Shown in pieces: positions 31,459-40,539 of a stretch of 42,465 nt of DNA. The notes under the pieces were generated by a model. It was not told the DNA's origin, did no database searches, and saw only the letters and a list, made by a program, of their open reading frames with translations. This DNA comes from Candidatus Poribacteria bacterium. GTDB taxonomy: Bacteria > Poribacteria > WGA-4E > PCPOR2b. Made by a program: the position numbers and the translations under genes. Position 1 is the first letter of the stretch. Each line of letters starts with the position of its first letter. The stretch spans positions 1-42,465 of the forward strand of contig JAGWBT010000069.1 of assembly GCA_021295755.1 (NCBI GenBank), written 5' to 3'.

Positions 31459-32364
31459 TCATCCACCTGGTCCAGCGGCGGCTCCACCGGGCGGTTGTTC
31501 ACTGAAGTTCACGCTCATTGGAAGATAAACCATTGTCGATTGGGTTATTGTACTGCTGCTGGTATTCTCGCTCTGCTGACTGTTTCCACCCCCAACAGTT
31601 ATCCAAACAACAACAGATGTCGGAATCATCTCGGTGTCGTCCCACGACTCATACCACTCTTCGCCATCGTAGTATCGCACATCGAAGGAAGTAATCTGAT
31701 CGATGATTGGAACAATATTCACATAGATTGGATTCCCCGCTTCATCCTCGGTGGGGAGGCTCTGCGAATCAAGCAGCGGTTGAATAACGGTTTCCACCTC
31801 CAACGCCGTCGTCGAAAGTCGGTAAAGGGCTAATCCACTCTCCACTTCACTATCTGCTGTCAAAAACTCACCACCCACCTCTGTCCTATTTTCTTGTTCG
31901 CTCCCAATCTGTCGAGCGGTATCTTCTCCAATATAGTAAGCGATTCGCTGGACATCGCTTACAAAGTTATCCTGATTGAGATCCTCATCTGCTACCACCG
32001 TTTGGTTTGCTGCATTCAATTCAGCGAGAAACGGGTCGGGATCGATATGAATCAACGTCACAAAACTGATTAAATCCCGATTAATCCCTTCCTCGATCGG
32101 ATTATCCTGCGACACAATGACAAGAGACTCATCGCCTTGTACAGCTTGCAGATTGCTCAAGTCTGTGGCAACGCGCTCCAACGCTATTCGACATTTCTGT
32201 GTCATTACAATCCGTGATTCAGATTTTTGATAAACATCCAAGGCAACATTAAACGCCGTGTAGGAGGCACCTCCAATAATGATTAGGATACTGACAGCGA
32301 CGAGCAATTCAAGTAAGGTAAAACCGTCGGCGTGGAGCGTAAGCCGTGAAATGTGAGATCTCAT
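31459..32364 (-). CDS. gspJ: GspJ-like minor pseudopilin
   Basis: From ATG 32364 the product is 301 residues, with the prepilin leader MRSHISRLTLHADG cut before FTLLELLVAVSILIIIGGAS; glutamate is at +5. Position between gspI and gspK, length and the C-terminal SFDVRYYDGEEWYESWDDTE segment (common to GspJ) support the call. The ATG overlaps the gspI stop by four bases (ATGA), which indicates translational coupling; a longer in-frame start at 32475 would lie within gspI and lacks support. An acidic middle region and a glycine-rich tail extend it beyond the usual 190-230 residues. Confidence 0.85.
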   Translation of the reverse strand: MRSHISRLTLHADGFTLLELLVAVSILIIIGGASYTAFNVALDVYQKSESRIVMTQKCRIALERVATDLSNLQAVQGDESLVIVSQDNPIEEGINRDLISFVTLIHIDPDPFLAELNAANQTVVADEDLNQDNFVSDVQRIAYYIGEDTARQIGSEQENRTEVGGEFLTADSEVESGLALYRLSTTALEVETVIQPLLDSQSLPTEDEAGNPIYVNIVPIIDQITSFDVRYYDGEEWYESWDDTEMIPTSVVVWITVGGGNSQQSENTSSSTITQSTMVYLPMSVNFSEQPPGGAAAGPGG

Positions 32365-32825
32365 CCGCCGCTCCCTTGTCCCTGTTGACCACCCTGTGCC
32401 TGATCCTGTGGTATCTGACGGTCTGCGAGATAGGTGCTCGCTGAAACTAGCCTTTCTCTGCCACGCTCCTGCCATGTGACGGTAACGGTAACTGAGCGTA
32501 GCCCTTCAATCTCATCCAATTCCACATCTTGAACATCTGAATGCCAACGGAACCGTGAATCCTCTCCAAATTCACCATTCTCTTCGCCGATATCCGGATA
32601 ACCCTCGGCCTCAACCGCCGCCAACCGAAATTTAAGGAGATACAAGGCGGTTGTTCTGTTTTCCGCCAGTGCTTGCCCTTTGGCCGCTTCCGTAAAGGAA
32701 CGGAGTAACGTCGGCAGGGCTAGTGACAAAATGGCTAATGTGACGACGATTTCGATTAGGGTAAAGCCGTTTTTGTCGTCCCCAGATCGGCGGAAAAGTG
32801 AGATTAGATTATTCAGAGGATTCAT
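32361..32825 (-). CDS. gspI: GspI-like minor pseudopilin
   Basis: The 154-residue protein has a leader ending KNG and a mature start FTLIEIVVTLAILSLALPTL with glutamate at +5. The following helix AAKGQALAENRTTALYLLKF fits GspI, in which aligned segments contain A-N-as-L-A. It overlaps gspH by 17 bases and gspJ by four. With GspJ and GspK it would form the pseudopilus tip complex. The tail is rich in glutamine and glycine. Confidence 0.84.
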   Translation of the reverse strand: MNPLNNLISLFRRSGDDKNGFTLIEIVVTLAILSLALPTLLRSFTEAAKGQALAENRTTALYLLKFRLAAVEAEGYPDIGEENGEFGEDSRFRWHSDVQDVELDEIEGLRSVTVTVTWQERGRERLVSASTYLADRQIPQDQAQGGQQGQGSGG

Positions 32826-33540
32826 CTGTCAACTCCAACGTTTCAAGTTGCTGCGAGTTAATTTTTTCAAGACGCACCCGTCCCGTTGCGTTTTCGACTG
32901 TTATAGACATTGTTTTACTGCGCTGATCTTGAATATATAGGACGGTGTCCTCCGACGAGCCTGTTGGAGAAAAGTAGATATAATCCACACCGGTATTTAT
33001 TTGAATAGTCTGAAAATTATGATTCGTGATCATGCGTGCTAAACTCACGTTATGCCCCGGTTTCTGTGGTATTCCGAGGATTGCGTTTGTTCGTGAAGGA
33101 GACATTTGCTGCAATGTTGTGTTGCCTTGATCTGCGGTTGGTTGTTGGGCGGGTCGCAAACTTGAAGAACTCGCGGTTAGAGGCGTGGACGGGTCTCCGA
33201 GATTGAAAGTTTCGTTGGAGGCAAGCCAGTAGCGGTTTGTCGTCAAATCAAACACAACGAGGTAAGCTGCCCGCTCAGTAATTGCCATATCACGCGCAAA
33301 GTTGAGCATATCTCGGATGGCGTGGGCGGTGGATTTCAAGCGCGTTGATGCGGCGAATCCACGTAGAGATGGCATCGCAATAGAGGAGAGAATTGCGATC
33401 AACGCAAGCACGATCATGATCTCAATCAGCGTAAAGCCATTTGGGATGAGCGGATATAACTCCTCCTTACCATGTAGGGAACAACTGTTGCATCGGGTTG
33501 AACCCCTTTCTGAACGCAAAATCCGGTTGGGTAAGTGCAT
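32809..33540 (-). CDS. gspH: GspH-like pseudopilin
   Basis: From ATG 33540 the product has 243 residues with a fairly long leader (35 residues, ending LIPNG) and mature start FTLIEIMIVLALIAILSSIA with glutamate at +5. The next segment, STAHAIRDMLNFARDMAITE, and AYLVVFDLTTNRYWLA are typical of GspH/FimT proteins. Its tail, INTGVDYIYFSPTGSSEDTV, also fits GspH. TTAAAGG is upstream of ATG 33540; a TTG at 33579 gives a longer form. It lies 68 bases after gspG and overlaps gspI. Confidence 0.85.
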   Translation of the reverse strand: MHLPNRILRSERGSTRCNSCSLHGKEELYPLIPNGFTLIEIMIVLALIAILSSIAMPSLRGFAASTRLKSTAHAIRDMLNFARDMAITERAAYLVVFDLTTNRYWLASNETFNLGDPSTPLTASSSSLRPAQQPTADQGNTTLQQMSPSRTNAILGIPQKPGHNVSLARMITNHNFQTIQINTGVDYIYFSPTGSSEDTVLYIQDQRSKTMSITVENATGRVRLEKINSQQLETLELTDESSE

Positions 33541-33608
33541 GTCTTTACCTTTAAGGAGTGAGACAAATGTTCGGTTCAATAAAGAACGACAGTGTGTGCC
33601 AATCTGCC

Positions 33609-34058
33609 TTATTGATCTATCTCCTGAATCCAGTTTGTGATGTCAGCGTTGAAGTCTGTACCTCCTTCCCTGCCATCCTTACCAAACGAATAGAGGTCGT
33701 AACTGTAACCTTCATGAAGGCCGGGATAGACATAGATGTAATTGTTGCCCCATGGATCTGTGAAAACTGGTTTGTTAATATAAGGACCACTCCAATTTTC
33801 GGGTTGCGGATTGGGCATTTGCCACAGTGCCTGTAGATTTTGTTCTACCGTTGGATAGTCTCCGATTTCGATCGCATACATCTCTAACGCGTTTTCCAAA
33901 GCGCTAATCTCCATCTTGGCTTTGGCGACCTTTGCCTTATCCGGCGCATTCAAGACCCGCGGTGCAATAAAGCTCGCCAACAGACCGAGAATAACAATAA
34001 CAATCGTAATTTCAATAAGCGTCAGCCCCGATTCATCTGATTTTAACTGTTTGAACAT
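33609..34058 (-). CDS. gspG: GspG, major pseudopilin
   Basis: The 149-residue protein has a short leader MFKQLKSDESG and mature start LTLIEITIVIVILGLLASFI; leucine at +1 replaces the common phenylalanine, and glutamate is at +5. The GspG signature follows: KAKMEISALENALEMYAIE, YPTVEQNLQALW, and the calcium-site region TDPWGNNYIYVYPG ... YSYDLYSFGKDGREGG. The length is normal. It is the main subunit polymerised into the pseudopilus. An ATG preceded by GGAGGTAG supports the start. Element D copy 2 separates it from gspF upstream. Confidence 0.95.
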   Translation of the reverse strand: MFKQLKSDESGLTLIEITIVIVILGLLASFIAPRVLNAPDKAKVAKAKMEISALENALEMYAIEIGDYPTVEQNLQALWQMPNPQPENWSGPYINKPVFTDPWGNNYIYVYPGLHEGYSYDLYSFGKDGREGGTDFNADITNWIQEIDQ

Positions 34059-34085
34059 TTTCTACCTCCCGTGTGGATATCTATA

Positions 34086-34317
34086 AACCAATGGTGCTAG
34101 CCTGCAGTTATTGATAATATGATGCGTGAAACGTCAAAACCATCAGTTCAGCGGTTCATCTAGCCCTAGCGGGGCGACATGTGTATCCGAAGGGTGGAAC
34201 GTCAGAAAAATAAATGAACCAACCGACTAATGAATCAATGAACTCACCGATAAATCGGGATTCAAAGCGACTTGAACAATGCGGAAACGGCTTTCTCACT
34301 AACTAGCACCAAAGGTT
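34086..34317. mobile_element. Family D inverted-repeat element, copy 2 (232 bp), inside the T2SS string
   Basis: The ends AACCAATGGTGCTAG and CTAGCACCAAAGGTT are identical to those of copy 1 at 16507-16753, and the interior AGCGGGGCGACATGTGTATC is shared. It occupies nearly all of the 271 bases between gspF and gspG. Its extra segment CGATAAATCGGGATTCAAAG is shared with the truncated copy at 40540. No reading frame. It must be transcribed if gspE-to-gspD is one operon. Confidence 0.78.
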
Positions 34318-34329
34318 ATCAGATAATGG

Positions 34330-35553
34330 CTATCCACTGATCGAGGTGCTGGCTTCAAAGATCGGAAGGATCATCGCAACTGCAATAAATCCAATCAGTA
34401 ACCCCATTAATAGAATCACCACGGGACCAATTGAGTTGGTAAGTCGTTCTAGATTTTTCTTGATTTCCAGATCGTAATATGTTGATAGTTTCGTCAGCAT
34501 CTGTTCAGGATCGCCGGATTCCTCACCAATCGCAACCATGTGGGTCAGTAGCGGCGGGAAGACAGCACTTCGCTCCAATTCTCGTGACAAAGTCGATCCG
34601 CGCTCGATTTCTTGTTCCGCACTTGCGACCGCGTTCCCGTAAACCAAATTGCCGATGGTATCCTTGACAACGCGAAGTGCCGGCAGCAGTATCACGCCAT
34701 TTTCAAGCAGCGTTGCCATTGTTCGCGTAAACCGTACCAGTGCAAAGTTACTGAAGATTATCCCAATAATCGGGAGTTTGAGTTTCACTCGATCAAAAGC
34801 CAGCTGTCCGCTTTCCGTGCGAATATACTGTCTGAGTCCCACGACGCCGCCAATTATCGCAATTAAAATGATCCACCAGTAAACACTTAAGAAATTAGTA
34901 ACGCCAATAAGAAATCGTGTCGGACCGGGCAATGCAACATCCAACTCTGCGAACATACCGGTGAATTTAGGGATAACAAATGTCATCAAAACCGCCACCG
35001 CACCGACGCTTAACGCCAGCAAAATGGCGGGGTAGAACAAGGCAGAGGTCACTTCAGTTTTGAGAAGCCGTTGTCTTTCGGCAAACTCAGCGAGCCGTTC
35101 CAACACGACACCGAGAACCCCACCCGCTTCGCCCGCTCTTACCATATTGACATACAACTCGGAAAATACCCTCGGATGCTGTGCAAGTGCATCGTTAAGC
35201 GGTGAGCCGTGTTCGACATCATATTTGACCTGCTCAACGACCCGCTTGAGCTCGACGCTCGTAATCTGTTCTAGCGTCACCCCCAAAGCGCGAGATAACG
35301 GAACGTGGGCGTTAATCAACGTCGCCATCTGATAGGTGAAAAACTCAACCTCTGTCGCCTTAATCCGAGTAGGTAAGAAAGGAATATGAATCCCTTTTCG
35401 ATCTTGAGTTTCTGCACTATCCTCAACGATGCTTGTGGGCCAATATCCCATCACCTTCAGTTTCGACACAAGTTCAGCCTTACTGCTCGCTTCTTGTGTA
35501 TTGGTGACCACCGTTCCAGTGGTCGTCAGAGCTTCGTAACGGAATCTTGGCAT
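34330..35553 (-). CDS. gspF: GspF, type II secretion inner-membrane platform protein
   Basis: The 407-residue product has the standard duplicated GspF/PilC cytoplasmic four-helix domains with three membrane helices. Conserved motifs are FTYQMATLINAHVPLSRALG, the P-VFSELYVNMVRAGEAGGVLG core of the first repeat, FTRTMATLLENGVILLPAL, and FPPLLTHMVAIGEESG in the second repeat. The C-terminal helix PVVILLMGLLIGFIAVAMIL and the end PIFEASTSI are typical. AGGAAAGGA upstream supports ATG 35553. It lies 52 bases after gspE. Confidence 0.95.
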   Translation of the reverse strand: MPRFRYEALTTTGTVVTNTQEASSKAELVSKLKVMGYWPTSIVEDSAETQDRKGIHIPFLPTRIKATEVEFFTYQMATLINAHVPLSRALGVTLEQITSVELKRVVEQVKYDVEHGSPLNDALAQHPRVFSELYVNMVRAGEAGGVLGVVLERLAEFAERQRLLKTEVTSALFYPAILLALSVGAVAVLMTFVIPKFTGMFAELDVALPGPTRFLIGVTNFLSVYWWIILIAIIGGVVGLRQYIRTESGQLAFDRVKLKLPIIGIIFSNFALVRFTRTMATLLENGVILLPALRVVKDTIGNLVYGNAVASAEQEIERGSTLSRELERSAVFPPLLTHMVAIGEESGDPEQMLTKLSTYYDLEIKKNLERLTNSIGPVVILLMGLLIGFIAVAMILPIFEASTSISG

Positions 35554-35605
35554 CAGGAGTCCTTTCCTGCAATACGCAACACTTTTACGCGTTACGCTTC
35601 ACCTT

Positions 35606-37351
35606 TCATACGACTTCGCCGATGTCAAACTCATCCTCTTGTGTGAGTCGTACAACTTCCTCGATGGTCGTGTAACCGGCAACCACTTTTCTCCAACCAT
35701 CCTCCCGCAACGTTTTCATCCCCAGTCGCATTGCGGCGCGTTTCAGTTGGCTTGCCGACGCTCTTTGGATGGTCATCTCGCGCAATTCCTCACTTATTAG
35801 GATGACCTCAAAGAGTCCAATGCGTCCCTTATAACCACGACCACGACACTCCTTGCAACCGACCGCACGAGGGATAAGCAGATCAGCGGTGATTATCCCA
35901 GTTTGGCTGCCGAGCAGGTCTTGGACGCGCTCTGGTTCCGGGGTGTACATCTCATAACAATGTGGGCAAACCCGACGCGCAAGCCGTTGGGCAATAATGC
36001 CCTCCAGCGTTGAGGCAACTAAGTACGGTTCTACGCCCATATCCACCAAGCGAGTAACCGCACTTGATGCGTCGTTGGTATGCAGTGAGCTAAAGACAAG
36101 GTGCCCGGTCAAAGAGGTATGGATCCCCATTTCTGCTGTTTCATAGTCTCGGATTTCACCGACTAGCACTTTATCCGGGTCTTGGCGGAGGATGTGCCTC
36201 AATCCCGCTGCAAAGGTCACATTTATCTCCGGATTCACCTGAATCTGGTTTATCCCTTCCAATTCATACTCAACCGGATCTTCTATCGTAATAATTTTGA
36301 CCTCCGGGGTATTGATCTCTTTCAGACAGGCATACAGTGTTGTCGTTTTACCGCTGCCCGTTGGGCCCGTTGCCAAGATAATGCCGTGTGGTTTCTGGAT
36401 CATTCGAAAAAACTGATCCAAATTGTCCTCTAGCAAGCCAAGTTGTTCTAGACCGAACGAGATGGATTGCCTGTCAAGGATTCGCAGGACGACACTTTCG
36501 CCATGCACTGTGGGCACGGTCGAAACACGTAGGTCAATCTGGCGGTTGCCAACGCTCTGAACGGTCACGCCGATCTTTCCGTCCAAAGGACGACGCCGTT
36601 CTGCTACGTTCATGCTTGCCATGATCTTGACACGGGAGGTAATTGCAGACTGGAGATGGGGAGGGGGGTTGGGCTGGTCTTCCAAAACACCGTCAATGCG
36701 GTAACGGATTTTGAGTTCACCGGGGAACGGTTCTATATGGATATCACTGGCACCGAGGCGGACAGCGTCAATGATAATCTGATCTACAGCGTTGATGACT
36801 GTCGGATCTTGGCTTAAGTCCTGCTCGCTGATGCCAAAATCGTCAATCGTTTCACGCTCAAGCGTGGCGACGGCACCAACGGGGCCCTTGATTCCTTCGC
36901 TGAGAATGGCAGCGGCGGTCTTTCCATAGGCACGGATAATGGCCGCTTCGATGTCCCCTTCGTCCGCAAGCACCGGTTCAATCTCGCATTCCGTAACCAA
37001 CCGCATCTCATCAATTAACCGGATATCCAGCACATCCGCCATAGCGACCATAAGTGTTCCTTCGCTCAGGCGAATTGGCAAGACCTTGCTCCGATAAGCA
37101 AAACTCGCTGAAACCCGCTCAGTTACTTCAGCCTCCGGAATAACATCTTCAAGCAATGTGCACAGCACTCCGTACTCTAGAGCCTGTTCAGCGAGTGCGA
37201 GAGACTTGGAGTCCACAAACTTTGAGAGGGCTTGAGTATGGGTAACACCTGTTGTTTCAATTTCTTCAAGAACCTGTTGATGCTCATCATCGGAGATTAA
37301 ATTTGAATCCAGTATCAGTTGTACTAGTGACTTCCCCACCGCATTGCGCAT
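35606..37351 (-). CDS. gspE: GspE, type II secretion ATPase
   Basis: The 581-residue motor ATPase has an N-terminal MshEN/T2SSE-N type domain (to about residue 145), Walker A ATGPTGSGKTTTLYA (about 325-340), an Asp box ITIEDPVEYELEGINQ, Walker B ILRQDPDKVLVGEIRDYETA, and a His box HLVFSSLHTNDASS. The zinc tetracysteine is present: CPHC (about 444-447) and CKEC with RGRGYKGR about 40 residues later. It powers pseudopilus assembly from the cytoplasm, docked on GspL. It is the first gene of the minus-strand string, so a promoter should lie upstream of 37351; I could not identify one. Confidence 0.96.
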   Translation of the reverse strand: MRNAVGKSLVQLILDSNLISDDEHQQVLEEIETTGVTHTQALSKFVDSKSLALAEQALEYGVLCTLLEDVIPEAEVTERVSASFAYRSKVLPIRLSEGTLMVAMADVLDIRLIDEMRLVTECEIEPVLADEGDIEAAIIRAYGKTAAAILSEGIKGPVGAVATLERETIDDFGISEQDLSQDPTVINAVDQIIIDAVRLGASDIHIEPFPGELKIRYRIDGVLEDQPNPPPHLQSAITSRVKIMASMNVAERRRPLDGKIGVTVQSVGNRQIDLRVSTVPTVHGESVVLRILDRQSISFGLEQLGLLEDNLDQFFRMIQKPHGIILATGPTGSGKTTTLYACLKEINTPEVKIITIEDPVEYELEGINQIQVNPEINVTFAAGLRHILRQDPDKVLVGEIRDYETAEMGIHTSLTGHLVFSSLHTNDASSAVTRLVDMGVEPYLVASTLEGIIAQRLARRVCPHCYEMYTPEPERVQDLLGSQTGIITADLLIPRAVGCKECRGRGYKGRIGLFEVILISEELREMTIQRASASQLKRAAMRLGMKTLREDGWRKVVAGYTTIEEVVRLTQEDEFDIGEVV

Positions 37352-37372
37352 TTTTTGGATACCCCTTCATCC

Positions 37373-37391
37373 TCCCAGTTTTTTGCTGGGA
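37373..37391 (-). other. Small hairpin in the gspE leader
   Basis: TCCCAG (37373-37378) and CTGGGA (37386-37391) pair across a 7-base A/T loop, about 22 bases upstream of the gspE start codon. It could shape the gspE leader. It is short, and may be chance. Confidence 0.3.
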
Positions 37392-37483
37392 ATTCGTTGT
37401 GTGCATAGGTAGACGCAGAGGGATAGGTGAGGTTTAGAGATCCAATAACTGTAAGCCTTTCTTAAGACTATGTTAACAAGAAT

Positions 37484-37700
37484 AGGACTTACGCACTTCA
37501 GTAGTGAACAACGATCGTTGTTCACTACGAACCCCTTGATGAGACTTCTGTTGTAGTTGCCCGATTCATCGGACATTAACAATCGTGTCCATCGGCGATA
37601 AATCGCCGAACGACAAATTCAAGACTCCTCTGATAGGATCGGAGTCTACGAGAATCGTGATCGGGACGGAGGCGTTGAGCGTTCAACTGCGTAACCCCTA
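37484..37700. repeat. Family B inverted-repeat element, copy 2 (about 217 bp)
   Basis: It begins AGGACTTACGCA, the family A terminus, and ends AACTGCGTAACCCCTA, a decayed match to the other terminus. It contains a perfect 28-base palindrome at 37501-37528 (24 of these bases shared with copy 1), then CCTTGATG, GTAGTTGCCCG and GAGCGTTCAACTGCGT as in copy 1. About 90 extra bases, with hairpins GGCGAT-AAATCGCC and GACTCC...GGAGTC, lie in the middle. It separates gspE from the HAD gene. Confidence 0.7.
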
Positions 37701-37729
37701 CAGGATTCAATTTCACTCATATTTTAAGT

Positions 37730-38416
37730 TCAATTTTCTAACTCCAAAAAACTATTAAGTTCCTGAAGGGTTGTAAGTTGAACATCGACGATTGACGCGT
37801 CGGGACACTCCTTGTCTTCCTCGCCGACTAACCAAGCAGCCCGCATCCCCACGCCTTTTGCACCAACCACATCGTCCGAATATGTATCTCCGACATAGAT
37901 TGCTGCTTCAGGGACGATACTTATTCCTGTCAATGCTGCATGAAATATGCCCGCCTCCGGCTTCGACACACCGACAACCGTTGAATCTACCACGATATCA
38001 AGCAGAGGTGAGAGGTTGTATTCGTCACACCAGCCTCGCGTGTTTCCAAAATTGTTGCTGATAACGCCGAGCCGGTATCGATCTCGAAGCGTTGCGAGCC
38101 ACTGTCGGTTACGGCCAAGACATTCCTTCGCTCCCTCGCAGAAAAAGTCTACATACCGGTCCTTAACGTCAGAATCTAAACCGAGTGCTTCGTAGATGCC
38201 GGTGGCGATGACATCCATCGTTTCGCGCAGCGTAAGCTGGGGAGCACTTCTACTGTCAATAAGTCTATAGACAGCGGCACGATCCACCCGATCAAACGTC
38301 TCTCGATCAATCTCCGGGTACGCCTGCTGGAGGAACCGGTATGTTCGGTCTCGCCAATGAACTCCGTTTCCATCGAGTGTGCCGCCAAAGTCGAACAACA
38401 AGGCACGAATGTTCAT
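37730..38416 (-). CDS. HAD-superfamily hydrolase
   Basis: This is a haloacid-dehalogenase-fold protein of about 228 residues. Motif I is LLFDFGGTLD with the nucleophilic aspartate, motif II is LGVISNNFGNTRGW, the lysine motif is VGVSKPEAGIFHAAL, and motif III is YVGDTYSDDVVGAKGVGM. A helical cap lies between residues 16 and 90. Members are mostly phosphatases of small metabolites. It follows the thiamine-diphosphate enzyme gene on the same strand across a 105-base gap containing a hairpin repeat. The start is ATG 38416; TTG 38422 is an alternative with a better-spaced GAGG. Confidence 0.87.
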   Translation of the reverse strand: MNIRALLFDFGGTLDGNGVHWRDRTYRFLQQAYPEIDRETFDRVDRAAVYRLIDSRSAPQLTLRETMDVIATGIYEALGLDSDVKDRYVDFFCEGAKECLGRNRQWLATLRDRYRLGVISNNFGNTRGWCDEYNLSPLLDIVVDSTVVGVSKPEAGIFHAALTGISIVPEAAIYVGDTYSDDVVGAKGVGMRAAWLVGEEDKECPDASIVDVQLTTLQELNSFLELEN

Positions 38417-38469
38417 GATCAATCAAACCCTCATAAAGGTAAGCATTTCGCGTAGCCTGAGACGCAAAG

Positions 38470-38502
38470 AGAAACCGAGTTTTTGTCAAAAACTCGGTTT
38501 CT
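38470..38502. repeat. Hairpin repeat related to the one at 21021-21060
   Basis: AGAAACCGAGTTTTT (38470-38484) pairs with AAAAACTCGGTTTCT (38488-38502) over a three-base loop. The core AGAAACCGAGTT is the same as in the hairpin after the lipoprotein gene, and both are framed by short outer pairs (TGAGAC ... GTCTCA here). It sits just after the acetolactate-synthase-like gene and could end its transcript, though no T-run follows. Confidence 0.6.
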
Positions 38503-38527
38503 GTTGGCTGCCTTCTTAACATGAGTC

Positions 38528-40156
38528 TCATCCTCTTCGCAATGGATCCGTCTGAAGCCAGCCAATCATACCAATGATCTCTTCCTGCCGACCCTCCATT
38601 GACACCTCGATGAGAGCGGGGCTGTCTGCGGCGAGTGCGTCTTGTAGCACACCCTTGAAGTCTGCTACTTCATCAACCCGCACGGCGTAAGCGCCGAAGG
38701 ATTTGGCAAACTGAATGAAATCCGGGTTACTCAAGTCCGTATCAATAGTACGCCCATTACATCCCTTTTGCTGAGACCCCTTTATCGCGCTCAATGCACC
38801 GTCGTTTACAACGATTGTTACGACATTGATACCGTACATCATTGCAGTGGCTAACTCAGGGGAGCCCATCATGAACCCGCCATCTCCGCTGAAGCACACA
38901 ACTGGCTTGTCCGGATTCGCAACCTTCGCGCCGAGTGCTGCAGGGAACGCGTAGCCGAGCGCAACACCGATGTTTGGATAAAGGAAAGTTTTCGGATCCA
39001 ACACCGGGTATTCAGCGAACGAAGCGTAGCCAATGCCATGAACATCGACGGAGAGGATTCCATCGTCTGGAAGCACTTCTCGAATCTCCGGCAACAGGGG
39101 CAAGGGCGGTTGCGCAGCAAATCTCTCGCGAATCCGTGCCAACGGCTGCGTCCATGAGTCTTTGCCTCCATCAACCTCTTCGATTAATGCTTGCAACGTC
39201 AATTTAAGATCACCGACAACACCCACGTCGCACGGATACTCTCGCCCTATTTCCTGCGCGTCCTCATCCAATTGAATTAGTGGACGTGGCGGTTGGAGAC
39301 TCCAAGTTCGTGTGTCAATTGATGTGAAACGGGGACCAATGGCAACTGTACAATCCGCAATCTGCATCGCTTGATAACCCGGATAACCGTAAACAATCTG
39401 CAAGGCGAGTGGGTGATCTTCGGGCAGAACACCCTTTGCGCATCGCGCCACAACAACCGGGGCGTTGAGTCTCTCAGCGAGTTGCTGCAATTCCTCACGT
39501 GCATCGGAATGGATGACCGCGGAACCTGCAAACAGGACCGGCCTCTCTGCGTTTCTTAGGGCTTCCGCTGCGGATTTTAGATCAGCAGGATTGGGAGCAA
39601 TGGCCGGCTGTCGTTCAACGCGGGGTGGGATGGCAACTTCTCCCTCACCGGTAACCACATCCATCGGAAATTCTAGTACAACAGGTCCGGGACGCCCTGA
39701 TCGCATAGCGCAGAACGCATTCTCGACAACCGTTGGGATTTCCTCTATCGTCTGTGCGATGGCACAATACTTGGTGACAGATTCAAAGAAACTCATCTGA
39801 TCCAAGCCGTGAAACATCTTGCTTGGATCTCTGGCATAAAATTCGGAGTCGCTTTGACCAGTAATCAACAGCACCGGCACGCAATCTGTGAATGCCTCCA
39901 CAATCCCTGTCGATGCATTACTTGCGCCGGGACCCGGGACCGTCAACGCAACACCGACCTCCCCGGTAGAACGTGCATAACCATCCGCCATCTGCGTCGA
40001 AGCATATTCATGGCGGACGAGATAGTGATCAATCGCGCCTGCTCCATGACGAAGGAGTGAATCGTAGATCTGTATGTTCTGTGTTCCAGGCATACCGAAA
40101 ACACAGCGTACCCCCTGCGCTTTCAAACACTCAATAAGAATATCTCCACCTTTCAT
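38528..40156 (-). CDS. Thiamine-diphosphate enzyme, acetolactate synthase large-subunit-like
   Basis: The 542-residue product has the three-domain layout of the acetolactate synthase/benzoylformate decarboxylase family. The N-terminal domain shows VFGMPGTQNIQIYDSLL and the catalytic glutamate in LVRHEYASTQMADGYARSTG. The central domain has RPVLFAGSAV. The C-terminal TPP site is CFSGDGGFMMGSPELATAMM ... VVNDGALSAIKGSQ (GDG-N pattern). True acetolactate synthase, or a decarboxylase or ligase for another 2-keto acid, cannot be separated by eye; there is no small regulatory subunit gene nearby. AAGGAG lies nine bases before the ATG. It probably shares a transcript with the HAD hydrolase. Confidence 0.9.
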   Translation of the reverse strand: MKGGDILIECLKAQGVRCVFGMPGTQNIQIYDSLLRHGAGAIDHYLVRHEYASTQMADGYARSTGEVGVALTVPGPGASNASTGIVEAFTDCVPVLLITGQSDSEFYARDPSKMFHGLDQMSFFESVTKYCAIAQTIEEIPTVVENAFCAMRSGRPGPVVLEFPMDVVTGEGEVAIPPRVERQPAIAPNPADLKSAAEALRNAERPVLFAGSAVIHSDAREELQQLAERLNAPVVVARCAKGVLPEDHPLALQIVYGYPGYQAMQIADCTVAIGPRFTSIDTRTWSLQPPRPLIQLDEDAQEIGREYPCDVGVVGDLKLTLQALIEEVDGGKDSWTQPLARIRERFAAQPPLPLLPEIREVLPDDGILSVDVHGIGYASFAEYPVLDPKTFLYPNIGVALGYAFPAALGAKVANPDKPVVCFSGDGGFMMGSPELATAMMYGINVVTIVVNDGALSAIKGSQQKGCNGRTIDTDLSNPDFIQFAKSFGAYAVRVDEVADFKGVLQDALAADSPALIEVSMEGRQEEIIGMIGWLQTDPLRRG

Positions 40157-40344
40157 AAGTGTGTTCTCCTTAGTGTTAATGCAAGTTAGTGGCAGCTGAC
40201 AATGCTTACCTTTTTAATTTATAACTTCAGAAACTGCTATTATAACCTATCTTTGAAAAGAAATCTATTCTTTCGTTAGAAAATCCTTACGGATAGAAAA
40301 CATGCCATAACTCTCACTTTGGCTGTCAGAACCGATTTTCTTAG

Positions 40345-40534
40345 TTATGGTAGATTTTAGAATTAATTAGACACTGCAAATCGGCGAGGTTAGGAAACCT
40401 CGCCTACCGGGGATGGAAAAATCCGCGCTACGACCCCGGTAGGTGCGGTTTTTAACCGCACCGCATCGGCGCAGTTGGAAACAGCGCCTACCCAACACGG
40501 GGAGCGAAAGTGTCTATTTATTTTTTTGAATTCA
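40345..40534. repeat. Family C repeat element, copy 2 (inverted, about 190 bp)
   Basis: The left end TTTTAGAATTAATTAGACAC and the right end GCGAAAGTGTCTATTTATTT are reverse complements of the two ends of copy 1 (7039-7136). Inside are two strong hairpins: GGCGAGGTT-AGGA-AACCTCGCC (40383-40404) and GGTGCGGTT-TTT-AACCGCACC (40442-40462), the second shared with copy 1. It sits in the 854-base gap between the TPP enzyme and nuoA. Confidence 0.7.
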
Positions 40535-40539
40535 CTGAG

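Noticed and set aside
32365-32475. Longer N-terminus of GspJ
   Set aside because: It would place 37 residues before a normal prepilin leader and lies in gspI; the ATGA overlap start explains the data.
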